From an uncultured Anaerocolumna sp. (GTDB lineage: Bacteria; Bacillota; Clostridia; Lachnospirales; Lachnospiraceae), in contig CALDJN010000207.1 of assembly GCA_937901695.1 (NCBI GenBank), forward strand, positions 1-13,551: a DNA stretch of 13,551 nucleotides. The letters run 5' to 3'. The position numbers and the translations under genes are program-made. A model generated the notes under the pieces. The model was not told the origin of the DNA. It ran no database searches and saw only the letters and a list, made by a program, of their open reading frames with translations. Positions within the stretch are counted from its first letter, which is position 1. Each line of letters starts with the position of its first letter. Below, in pieces: positions 7,011 to 13,442 of the stretch.

Positions 7011-7072
7011 AATGCGGCATAATTCATGTATTTAGAATAATTTATTCTGTCAAAGATAAAGGAGAAAATAAT

Positions 7073-8407
7073 ATGGGATACGTTGATGAAGTAATTGAAT
7101 TAGTGATGAAAAAAAATCCAGGAGAACCTGAATTCCACCAGGCAGTAAAAGAGGTATTAGAGTCTTTAAGACCAGTGGTGGATGCTAACGAAGAAAAATA
7201 CAGAAGAGAAGCTTTACTGGAAAGGTTAGTAGAGCCAGACAGACAAATTAAGTTTAAAGTTCCTTGGGTTGATGATAAGGGTCAAGTTCAAGTTAATACC
7301 GGTTATCGTGTTCAATTTAATAATGCAATTGGACCTTATAAGGGAGGACTACGTTTACATCCCTCTGTTAACATTAGTATTATAAAATTTTTAGGATTTG
7401 AACAAATTTTCAAAAATTCATTAACCGGTTTGCCTATAGGTGGCGGTAAAGGTGGTTCTGATTTTGATCCTAAGGGCAAATCAGACCGTGAAGTACTGGC
7501 TTTTTGTACTAGTTTTATTACAGAACTTTATAAGTATATTGGAGCAGATGTAGACGTTCCGGCAGGTGACATTGGAACAGGTGCCAGAGAAATTGGTTAT
7601 ATGTATGGCCAATATAAGAAAATCACTGGTAAATATGAAGGCGTATTAACTGGAAAAGGTTTAACTTACGGCGGTTCTTTGGCAAGAACAGAAGCAACCG
7701 GATATGGATTATTATATTTTACTGCTGAAATGCTAAAATCCAATGGTTATGATATTGCAGGTAAAACGGTGGCTGTTTCCGGATCTGGTAACGTAGCAAT
7801 TTATGCAGTACAAAAGGCTGAACAACTTGGTGCCAAAGTAGTTACGGTTAGTGATTCCAATGGCTGGGTTTATGATCCTGAAGGAATTGATGTAGATGTA
7901 GTTAAAGAAATTAAAGAAGTTAAAAGAGCAAGGCTTACAGAATATAAGAATTACAGACCGAATTCAGAGTATCATGAAGGCAGAGGCGTATGGAGCGTTA
8001 AATGTGATATCGCACTTCCTTGTGCAACTCAGAATGAGTTATTTTTAGAGGATGCGAAAGCTTTAGCTGCTAATGGGTGTATTGCAGTTGCAGAAGGTGC
8101 TAATATGCCTACTACCTTAGATGCAACAGAATACCTTCAGGCAAATGGTGTTTTATTTGCACCTGGTAAAGCTTCTAATGCAGGTGGTGTTGCTACATCC
8201 GCACTTGAGATGACTCAAAACAGTGAAAGATTAAGCTGGACTTTTGAAGAGGTAGATTCTAAGTTAAAACAAATTATGGTTAATATTTTCCACAACTTAT
8301 CAGATGCGGCAGAACGCTATAATCATAAGGGTAATTATGTTGCAGGTGCAAACATTGCAGGTTTTGAAAAGGTTGCAAATGCTATGATTGCTCAGGGGAT
8401 ATGGTAA
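7073..8407 (+). CDS. gdhA: Glutamate dehydrogenase (hexameric, about 50 kDa subunit)
   Basis: The 444-residue protein is full length for the bacterial small hexameric GDH family. It catalyses reversible reductive amination of 2-oxoglutarate to L-glutamate with NAD(P)H in the cytoplasm. The N-terminal dimerisation domain holds FNNAIGPYKGGLR and the catalytic GGGKGG loop (Lys126). Asp166 in PAGDIGTGAREIG is the second catalytic residue. The Rossmann domain has GSGNVA, followed by TVSDSNG at the end of the second strand. The lack of an acidic residue at the adenine-ribose position there resembles NADP enzymes such as E. coli GdhA, but coenzyme choice is not certain. AAGGAG at 7059-7064 is 8 bases before the ATG. 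The leader hairpin upstream suggests transcript-level control. No terminator is seen before the converging RNA promoter at 8427, so gdhA transcripts may run into the toxin-antitoxin region. Confidence 0.95.
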   Translation: MGYVDEVIELVMKKNPGEPEFHQAVKEVLESLRPVVDANEEKYRREALLERLVEPDRQIKFKVPWVDDKGQVQVNTGYRVQFNNAIGPYKGGLRLHPSVNISIIKFLGFEQIFKNSLTGLPIGGGKGGSDFDPKGKSDREVLAFCTSFITELYKYIGADVDVPAGDIGTGAREIGYMYGQYKKITGKYEGVLTGKGLTYGGSLARTEATGYGLLYFTAEMLKSNGYDIAGKTVAVSGSGNVAIYAVQKAEQLGAKVVTVSDSNGWVYDPEGIDVDVVKEIKEVKRARLTEYKNYRPNSEYHEGRGVWSVKCDIALPCATQNELFLEDAKALAANGCIAVAEGANMPTTLDATEYLQANGVLFAPGKASNAGGVATSALEMTQNSERLSWTFEEVDSKLKQIMVNIFHNLSDAAERYNHKGNYVAGANIAGFEKVANAMIAQGIW

Positions 8408-8426
8408 GATTGAGGTAAACACCCCC

Positions 8427-8455
8427 TTTACAACCAGGGAAGCTACTGCTATAAT
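8427..8455 (+). promoter_or_regulatory. Strong extended -10 promoter of the candidate antitoxin RNA
   Basis: TTTACA at 8427-8432, a 17-base spacer, and TATAAT at 8450-8455 with the extended TGC directly before it (8447-8449). This is the best consensus promoter in the window, and no + strand ORF follows it for almost 500 bases. It reads toward the shared terminator at 8507-8552, overlapping the 3' end of the - strand toxin gene. Confidence 0.75.
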
Positions 8456-8461
8456 ATAGGT

Positions 8462-8553
8462 AACAGGAAACATAAGGTTAAAACTTATGCTTACCCAAAT
8501 GTAAGTAAAAATGATTATCCACTACTTTAGGCGGTCGAGGATAATCATTTTTT
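8462..8553 (+). ncRNA. Candidate antisense antitoxin RNA of a type I toxin-antitoxin module
   Basis: A transcript from the promoter at 8427-8455 should start near 8462 and end at the T-run near 8553, about 90 bases. It can form three hairpins: CATAAG/CTTATG (8471-8476 with 8484-8489), CTTAC/GTAAG (8490-8494 with 8501-8505), and the 14-bp terminator stem (8507-8520 with 8539-8552). It contains no convincing ORF. It is antisense to the last codons, stop codon and terminator of the toxin mRNA. This is the 3'-overlapping arrangement known for B. subtilis RatA/TxpA and SR4/BsrG. Such an RNA would act by pairing with the toxin mRNA 3' end and promoting decay or blocking translation. Boundaries are predicted, not measured. 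Confidence 0.6.
8507..8552. terminator. Bidirectional terminator shared by antitoxin RNA and toxin mRNA
   Basis: AAAAATGATTATCC at 8507-8520 pairs perfectly with 8539-8552 (14 bp) around an 18-base loop. It has a T-run on the + strand side, and the left-hand A-run gives a T-run when read on the - strand. It therefore ends + strand transcripts (the short RNA and probably gdhA read-through) and the - strand toxin mRNA, whose stop codon lies inside the stem (8547-8545). Confidence 0.85.
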
Positions 8554-8652
8554 ATTGTGAAACACCTTAATAAGTTCTACAATAAGAGTGATAAGTGCTA
8601 TAACAAAGATGCTGAAACTAATCATTAAAGAAATGGTTTCAAATACTGTCAT
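8545..8652 (-). CDS. Small membrane toxin, putative holin-like (type I TA, TxpA/BsrG-like)
   Basis: The - strand ATG is at 8652-8650 and the TGA at 8547-8545, giving 35 residues. The order is a short N-terminus MTVFETISLM, a hydrophobic segment rich in Ile, Leu, Phe and Ser (about 7-28) and a basic tail ending in FHNKK. The MTVFE-x-ISLMISF opening, one membrane helix and the lysine tail are the signature of the 'putative holin-like toxin' family (Hol_Tox), which includes or resembles the B. subtilis type I toxins. Such peptides insert into the membrane and impair growth when over-produced. A strong ribosome site (AAAGGGGGAG in mRNA sense, 8670-8661) is 8 bases before the ATG. The gene has its own promoter, a 120-base structured leader and a shared terminator. 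It is too short for common ORF cut-offs. Toxicity is inferred from family resemblance. Confidence 0.85.
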   Translation of the reverse strand: MTVFETISLMISFSIFVIALITLIVELIKVFHNKK

Positions 8653-8773
8653 AAGGCTCACTCCCCCTTTCTATATGTATTGTTTGGGAAGTTCACCTCC
8701 TTCATAAAATAAATGAAGGGCAAGCACTCATAATTATCCTTAATTCAATGAATTGACCTTTTCCTGTTACCTT
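8653..8773 (-). promoter_or_regulatory. Structured 5' leader of the toxin mRNA with a decoy ribosome site and mini-ORF
   Basis: The predicted leader is about 120 bases. It holds a near-perfect anti-SD match, AAGGAGGTGA (mRNA sense, 8702-8693). Part of this lies in a 7-bp hairpin (CCTTCAT/ATGAAGG, + strand 8699-8705 with 8713-8719). This site has no start codon at proper distance. An in-frame 15-codon mini-ORF (8705 to 8658, MKEVNFPNNTYRKGE) runs through it and stops five bases before the toxin ATG, but has no ribosome site of its own. The layout suggests a standby or decoy ribosome site and possible translational coupling, as type I toxin leaders often restrain translation. This is inference from base patterns. 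Confidence 0.5.
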
Positions 8774-8779
8774 AAATAT

Positions 8780-8808
8780 ATTGTAACATATGGAAAAGAA
8801 AAAGTCGA
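8780..8808 (-). promoter_or_regulatory. Extended -10 promoter of the toxin gene
   Basis: Read on the - strand: TCGACT (8808-8803), a 17-base spacer, then TACAAT (8785-8780) preceded by the extended TGT. The -35 is poor but the extended -10 compensates. The predicted start is near 8773, just before the AGGTAACAGGAAA repeat. Confidence 0.6.
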
Positions 8809-8843
8809 CAGTATGTTCGAAATTAAAAAGTAAAAATAACTAA

Positions 8844-8891
8844 AAAATAAGCAACATATGCAGAACAAAATCTGTTATTGTTGCTTATTTT
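8844..8891. terminator. Hairpin with A/T flanks between the toxin module and the kinase gene
   Basis: AAAATAAGCAAC at 8844-8855 pairs exactly with 8880-8891 (12 bp). The T-tail is better on the - strand (TTATTTTTTAG) than on the + strand (TTTTCGTTT), so it may mainly stop antisense transcription entering the toxin promoter. It may also act as a bidirectional insulator. Its right arm contains the -35 hexamer of the kinase promoter. Confidence 0.6.
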
Positions 8892-8909
8892 CGTTTATCA
8901 TTCTATAAT
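8881..8909 (+). promoter_or_regulatory. Sigma-A promoter of the LytS-family kinase gene
   Basis: TTGCTT at 8881-8886, 17-base spacer, TATAAT at 8904-8909; start expected near 8916, giving a very short leader. The -35 is identical to that of the gdhA promoter and lies inside the arm of the preceding hairpin. Confidence 0.65.
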
Positions 8910-8938
8910 ATGAATAGATTTTATAGGAGTTGAGGAGA

Positions 8939-10666
8939 ATGAATGTGGAAATTATAAAAAGTATCGTATTGAATATTGGTTTTCTTGTAATTTTGGCTCA
9001 GATTTTAGCCAGAGTGAAGTTGGTTAAGAAATATATTGTCAGGGAAAAGCATAAAACCATAGAGTATATTATTTTAATTGGGATTTTTGGTGGTATTAGC
9101 GTTATTTCTACTTATACAGGTTATGGTGTGAATGGAGCTATTGCTAATACTCGTGTTATTGGTGTTATGGCAGGAGGGTTTATTGGGGGACCTATTGTTG
9201 GTATCGGTGCGTCTATTATTGGCAGTATTCATAGATATGCTATTGATATGAATGGCTTTACCGCAATTCCCTGTGCAATTTCAACATTAATAGAAGGGTT
9301 AATAAGTGCGGTAACTGCGAAACAAGTTAAAAAGAATAAATATAGAAGTTTGGATTTATTTACGATTACTTTTATAGCCGAGCTAATGCAGATGATTGTT
9401 ATCTTAATCTTTGCAAAGCCTTATCATGATGCTGTTGAGCTGGTAAGGGTAATAGCTGTTCCTATGGTATTCTTTAATCCTTTAGGTATGGTCTTTTTTG
9501 TTGGTGTTTTTAATCATATGTTTAAAGAAGTGGAATATGAGGTGGGGAGCAAAGTTGGTCTTGTTTTTGAAATATCTAAGAAATGTTTACCCCTTCTACA
9601 GTCAGGTATTTATAATAAGGATAACTGCAGTAAAATCAGCGATGTGATTTTAGAATATTCCAAAGACTTGGCAGTCATTTTTACGGATAAAGAAAATATT
9701 ATCTGTGTAAAAGGAAAAACCCTAAACTGTATAGGACTAAATCGATATTTGCCAAGTCTGGCAGATGAAGTTTTAATTAATAAGAAAGTGTGTATTGCGG
9801 AACAAGCACCTGAAGACGATGTTTTATACAAACCTTTGGAAAAAATGGTTGCTATAGGTGCACCGTTAATGAAACATGGACAACCTTTTGGGTGCCTTAT
9901 TATTTTTGCAAATAAATTTAAAATTTCTTATCATTCGGAGGTTCAATTTGCGGAAGGTCTAAGTAAATTATTTTCCGTTCAATTTGAATTGGCAGAAATG
10001 GAAAATCAACAGGCACTTTTGCAAAAGGCAGAATTTAAGGCACTGCAATCACAGATTAATCCTCATTTCATATTTAATTCCTTAAATACAATCAGTGCTT
10101 TTTGCAGAGAAAAACCAGATAAAGCGAGAGAACTTTTAATTGCACTTGCCACCTATTTTAGAAACTCTATACAAACTAAAGATGGATTTGTAAGCATATA
10201 TGATGAAATGGATTACGTTATGGCTTATTTACAGTTAGAAAAGGCAAGGTTTGATGAACGGCTTAATGTTATAATTGACATGCCGGATAATATTGATTGT
10301 AAAATGCCCTGTTTGATTTTGCAGCCCATCGTAGAGAATGCAATTAAACATGGTGCAATGAAGAAGAAACAGGGTGAAGTAAAAATTGTAATTAAGGAGG
10401 AAGAGGAGTCTATCAAAATTTCCGTAATGGATAATGGCTTTGGAATTCCTCAAAATATTGTACATGGGTTAAAATATAATACCTTAGATAATGGTAGAAT
10501 CGGACTTATCAATGTGCAAAAAAGATTATGTTATCTTTATGGTGAAAATAATGGTTTGGATATTCAGACATCAACCAATGGCACTACAGTAAATATATTG
10601 ATACCAAAAGCCATTTCCAATAAAATGGAGCTCAATGATTTATCTATTTACAAGAATGTGGTTTAA
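8939..10666 (+). CDS. lytS: LytS-family sensor histidine kinase (5TMR-LYT, GAF-like, His_kinase, HATPase)
   Basis: Start set at ATG 8939 with ATAGGAG at 8923-8929; a TTG at 8930 and a GTG at 8945 are in-frame alternatives. The 575-residue membrane sensor begins with about six helices (to about 190) carrying the 5TMR-LYT signature ANTRVIGVMAGGFIGGP...IHRY...CAISTLIEG. A GAF-like cytoplasmic domain follows (about 200-345). The His_kinase domain has QINPHFIFNSLN with phospho-acceptor His376. The ATPase domain has Asn467 in ENAIKHG, DNGFGIP (Asp498-Gly502) and GRIGLINVQKRL. All catalytic boxes are intact. Family members include LytS of Gram-positives and E. coli BtsS, a high-affinity pyruvate sensor. 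The LytTR regulator and CstA transporter directly downstream make pyruvate, or another small carbon compound, the best guess for the signal. Confidence 0.9.
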   Translation: MNVEIIKSIVLNIGFLVILAQILARVKLVKKYIVREKHKTIEYIILIGIFGGISVISTYTGYGVNGAIANTRVIGVMAGGFIGGPIVGIGASIIGSIHRYAIDMNGFTAIPCAISTLIEGLISAVTAKQVKKNKYRSLDLFTITFIAELMQMIVILIFAKPYHDAVELVRVIAVPMVFFNPLGMVFFVGVFNHMFKEVEYEVGSKVGLVFEISKKCLPLLQSGIYNKDNCSKISDVILEYSKDLAVIFTDKENIICVKGKTLNCIGLNRYLPSLADEVLINKKVCIAEQAPEDDVLYKPLEKMVAIGAPLMKHGQPFGCLIIFANKFKISYHSEVQFAEGLSKLFSVQFELAEMENQQALLQKAEFKALQSQINPHFIFNSLNTISAFCREKPDKARELLIALATYFRNSIQTKDGFVSIYDEMDYVMAYLQLEKARFDERLNVIIDMPDNIDCKMPCLILQPIVENAIKHGAMKKKQGEVKIVIKEEEESIKISVMDNGFGIPQNIVHGLKYNTLDNGRIGLINVQKRLCYLYGENNGLDIQTSTNGTTVNILIPKAISNKMELNDLSIYKNVV

Positions 10667-10755
10667 CCTCGTCAGGTAGTAGCAATGAGGTTATGATTAA
10701 GTAGCGTAAGCGGATAAACTTGCCTGTGGGTAATATCCGCTTTGAAAAGTTTATC
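10664..10755 (+). other. Alternative hairpins between kinase and regulator genes
   Basis: TAACCTC (10664-10670) pairs with GAGGTTA (10687-10693), overlapping the kinase stop codon. Next, AAGCGGATA (10708-10716) pairs with TATCCGCTT (10734-10742). GATAAACT (10713-10720) also pairs perfectly with AGTTTATC (10748-10755). The last two stems share 10713-10716, so they exclude each other. No T-run follows, so this is not a terminator. It may set the kinase:regulator ratio through mRNA processing, or act as a switch. Confidence 0.45.
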
Positions 10756-10787
10756 TGTATATTAACTTAAGAAATGGAGATAGAATA

Positions 10788-11510
10788 ATGCGAATAGCTA
10801 TTATTGATGATGAAAAACCTGCAAGGAGTGAATTAATATATCTTATTAAGGAAATAATACCAGATGCAGTAACGGTAGAATTGGAAAGTGGAGAAGAAGC
10901 TTTGAAAGTCATTTCCAAAGAGCGGTTTGATATATTATGTATCGATATTAATTTAGGTGATATAAGTGGTACCTCTCTTGCAGCGGCGGCTCGAAAATTA
11001 ATACCGGATACAGAAATTGTATTTGCAACGGCTTACAATAATTATGCGGATAAGGCATTTGATGTAGATGCACTTTATTATCTATTAAAGCCTTTTTCAG
11101 CAGCAAAAGTAAAGCAGATGTTAGATAAATATTATCAAAAACATAGTAAGAGCAGTTATGACAATAGTATGATAGCCATTTCCAAAATCCCTTTAAATGT
11201 GGATAAAAAAATTGTTTTAGTTGAATTTTCATCTATAGTTTATATTGAATCACAGAATAGAATATGTATCATTCATACAAAGGATAAAGATTATAAGGAT
11301 AACAACCCTCTAAATTACTTTGAAGAAAGACTTTCGGACAAGGGTTTCTTCCGAATACAAAAAAGTTATTTAATCAATCTAAACTATGTGCTAGAAATAT
11401 ATCCTTGGTTTAATAACACATATTGTGTGAAAATGGAAGGCTTTAAAGATGAACTTTTACCAATTAGCAGGAACCAAATCAAGAATTTAAAGAATATTCT
11501 TTGCATTTGA
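10788..11510 (+). CDS. LytTR-type response regulator
   Basis: The 240-residue protein has a receiver domain (1-118) with acidic pocket Asp7/Asp8, phospho-acceptor Asp53 (LCIDINL), Thr81 and Lys101 (LLKPF). The LytTR DNA-binding domain (about 133-238) shows the usual FFRIQKSYLINL and LPISRNQIKNL motifs. It should receive phosphate from the LytS-family kinase upstream and bind direct repeats in target promoters, the nearest candidate target being the CstA gene 273 bases downstream. GGAG at 10776-10779 lies 8 bases before the ATG. It corresponds to B. subtilis LytT/LytR or E. coli BtsR; I give no symbol because orthology among these cannot be told from sequence alone. All receiver residues are intact. 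Confidence 0.9.
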   Translation: MRIAIIDDEKPARSELIYLIKEIIPDAVTVELESGEEALKVISKERFDILCIDINLGDISGTSLAAAARKLIPDTEIVFATAYNNYADKAFDVDALYYLLKPFSAAKVKQMLDKYYQKHSKSSYDNSMIAISKIPLNVDKKIVLVEFSSIVYIESQNRICIIHTKDKDYKDNNPLNYFEERLSDKGFFRIQKSYLINLNYVLEIYPWFNNTYCVKMEGFKDELLPISRNQIKNLKNILCI

Positions 11511-11563
11511 TACACTGATTTTGACATGTTACCCCTATAATTATACAAGATACACAATAATCC

Positions 11564-11592
11564 AAGTCAATATTAAAAAAATATGCTAAAAT
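11564..11592 (+). promoter_or_regulatory. Candidate promoter of the CstA gene
   Basis: TGCTAAAAT at 11584-11592 is an extended -10; the matching -35 position (AAGTCA, 11564-11569) is poor, as expected if an activator such as the LytTR regulator is needed. A second option is TTGACA at 11521-11526 with TACAAG at 11544-11549 (17-base spacer). I could not find a clear pair of LytTR-type direct repeats here. Confidence 0.35.
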
Positions 11593-11609
11593 TGATATAT
11601 AAATAAAGA

Positions 11610-11632
11610 AAACGTAAAAAGATATTACGTTT
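11610..11632 (+). other. Leader hairpin and orphan ribosome site upstream of cstA
   Basis: AAACGTAA (11610-11617) pairs perfectly with TTACGTTT (11625-11632) around a 7-base loop, in the predicted cstA leader. Further on, AAAGGAGG at 11693-11700 is a near-perfect ribosome site about 85 bases before the true start, with no convincing ORF behind it (a 9-codon TTG-started reading from 11715 is the nearest). The rest of 11511-11783 is AT-rich with nothing else recognised. Confidence 0.4.
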
Positions 11633-11783
11633 CCAATAAATCATTCGACAAAACAGTGCTGAATGAAAAGCTATTCTTGTATATCTTTACATAAAGGAGG
11701 CGTAGAAAGGGTTATTGGCTGTATTTTTAGAAGTTAATATTTAGTTTAGTACTTTTAAAAATTAAATTATTTAGGAGGTAACT

Positions 11784-13268
11784 ATGGTAATCTTTTTATT
11801 AGGGCTAGTGATTTTAATAGTAGGCGGAGCATTATATGGAAGGTTCTGTGAGAAGGTTTTTGGACCGGATGACAGGGAAACTCCTGCAACAACAATGGCA
11901 GATGGCGTTGACTATGTTGCGATGAAACCTTGGAAGAACAAATTGATTGAACTTTTAAACATTGCAGGAACAGGACCAATCCTTGGACCAATTCAAGGTA
12001 TTTTATTTGGACCAATTGCGTTTATTACGATTCCTATCGGATGTGTTCTTGCAGGTGCACTTCATGACTATTTTATAGGTATGATTTCCATGCGTAATGG
12101 TGGTGCACAGGTACCTAAGATGATGAAAAAATTCTTGGGTAATGTAAATACTAAGATTTATACTATTATCATTTGGGTACTTATGTTATTAACCGGTGTA
12201 GTATTCATTTATACACCTGGCGACTTAATTGTTGGTGATATTCTGGGAATGGATGTTAAGAGTAATGTAATTTGGATTGTATATGCAGTTATTTTACTTT
12301 ACTATATTATTTCTACAATCTTCCCAATTGATCAAATCATTGGACGTATTTATCCAGTTTTTGGTGCAGTGTTAATTGTATCAGCTATTGGCGTTTTCGT
12401 TGGTGTTATGTTAGATGGTGGTAAAAGTATGCCGGCTTTAAGCGGCGGTTTATTAATGCAGCATCCAAAGGGACAAACCTTCATTCCAGTATTCTTTATA
12501 ACAGTTGCATGTGGTATTATGTCAGGTTTCCATGGCAGCCAGGCAACTCTTATTTCAAGAACTGTAAAACATGAAAAAGAAGGACGTCAGACATTCTACA
12601 ACATGATGCTCGTTGAAGGTATTATCGCTATGGTTTGGGCAGCAGGTGCTATGGTTCTTTTTGGAAGGGGAACCGATACAGCAACCGGTGCTACTGCTAT
12701 GGTGGGCATTATTTCCAGAGAATTTATGGGAACTATCGGCGGATTAGTTGCAATTGCTGGAGTTATCGTTCTACCAATTACATCTGGAGATACAGCATTT
12801 AGATCATTACGTTTAATGATTTCTGAACAATTTGATATTGACCAAAAAACTGCTAGTAAACGTGTAATGCTGTCAATTATTATATTTATACCTGCAATAT
12901 TAATCTTAATTTATGCAAAGACTTCTCCAGGTGGATTTAACTTATTATGGAGATATTTCGGATTCACAAATCAATTAGTTGCTGTATTTGCCCTTGCTAT
13001 GATTACAGTATACTTAAAAACTGCTGGTAAAAATTATTATATATCTCTATTACCGGGAACATTTTATACATTTATCGTATTTAGTTATATATTCCATGAA
13101 AAAATTGGTTTTGGCTTAGAGGCTAGACTTGGTGAATTCTTTAATATCGCTGAAACAAGTTATGCCATTTCATATCCATTAGGCATAGTTTGTGCAATAT
13201 TATTCTTATGGCTAGTACCAAAGTTAGCTTCTAAGAGAAAAGATACGATTCTTAATTATAAAATGTGA
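11784..13268 (+). CDS. cstA: CstA-family transporter (probable pyruvate/peptide importer)
   Basis: The 494-residue polytopic membrane protein has many hydrophobic helices and the CstA family hallmarks: ADGVDYVAMKPWKN followed by NIAGTGPILGPIQG near residues 39-73, then FHGSQATLISRTVKHE, and VIVLPITSGDTAFRSLRL in the second half. It is shorter than E. coli CstA and BtsT (about 700 residues) but within the size of Gram-positive members, and both ends look intact. CstA proteins were first described as carbon-starvation peptide transporters; E. coli BtsT and CstA import pyruvate. AGGAGG at 11773-11778 is 5 bases before the ATG. Position behind a LytS/LytTR pair mirrors control of btsT by BtsSR, so induction by that pair is likely. 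A terminator follows about 95 bases after the stop. Confidence 0.92.
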   Translation: MVIFLLGLVILIVGGALYGRFCEKVFGPDDRETPATTMADGVDYVAMKPWKNKLIELLNIAGTGPILGPIQGILFGPIAFITIPIGCVLAGALHDYFIGMISMRNGGAQVPKMMKKFLGNVNTKIYTIIIWVLMLLTGVVFIYTPGDLIVGDILGMDVKSNVIWIVYAVILLYYIISTIFPIDQIIGRIYPVFGAVLIVSAIGVFVGVMLDGGKSMPALSGGLLMQHPKGQTFIPVFFITVACGIMSGFHGSQATLISRTVKHEKEGRQTFYNMMLVEGIIAMVWAAGAMVLFGRGTDTATGATAMVGIISREFMGTIGGLVAIAGVIVLPITSGDTAFRSLRLMISEQFDIDQKTASKRVMLSIIIFIPAILILIYAKTSPGGFNLLWRYFGFTNQLVAVFALAMITVYLKTAGKNYYISLLPGTFYTFIVFSYIFHEKIGFGLEARLGEFFNIAETSYAISYPLGIVCAILFLWLVPKLASKRKDTILNYKM

Positions 13269-13363
13269 CTATAATCCGATGAGGAAAGTATAATTATTGT
13301 TATTACATGTGTTAGTTATAAAACACATTGATAATAATCTCCCTTTGATATACTTATAAGTTG

Positions 13364-13412
13364 AAAGAGCTGTGAAGCTAGCTAATTTTAGCCTGATGTA
13401 ACAGCTCTTTTA
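13364..13412 (+). terminator. Rho-independent terminator after cstA
   Basis: AAAGAGCTGT (13364-13373) pairs exactly with ACAGCTCTTT (13401-13410); an inner GCTA/TAGC stem (13381-13384 with 13389-13392) extends the structure, and a short T-run follows at 13408-13411. It closes the kinase-regulator-transporter unit. Confidence 0.8.
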
Positions 13413-13442
13413 CTTTAAATATCGTATGTACAGTTAAAAAAG

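Larger units (their letters stand above)
8458..8772. repeat. 13-bp inverted repeat bracketing the toxin-antitoxin module
   Basis: AGGTAACAGGAAA at 8458-8470 is repeated as its exact reverse complement at 8760-8772. Each copy sits at the predicted 5' end of one of the two converging transcripts, so both RNAs would begin with nearly the same bases. It may be a shared 5' RNA element, a common regulator site near both start points, or the terminal repeat of a small mobile unit. Confidence 0.65.

Noticed and set aside
9610..9831. - strand open frame within the kinase gene
   Set aside because: Entirely inside an intact conserved coding region, with no ribosome site and no recognisable protein pattern. 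The frames at 10225-10416 and 10235-10465 are rejected for the same reason.
10948..11232. - strand open frame in the response regulator gene
   Set aside because: Shadow of the receiver domain coding sequence; composition is unlike a real protein and no start signals are seen.
11700..11744. Leader peptide (TTG at 11715, 9 codons) before cstA
   Set aside because: The start is 14 bases from the strong AAAGGAGG site and the peptide is featureless; only the orphan ribosome site is reported.
11782..12015. - strand open frame over the start of cstA
   Set aside because: Shadow of the conserved CstA N-terminus; it has no promoter or ribosome site.
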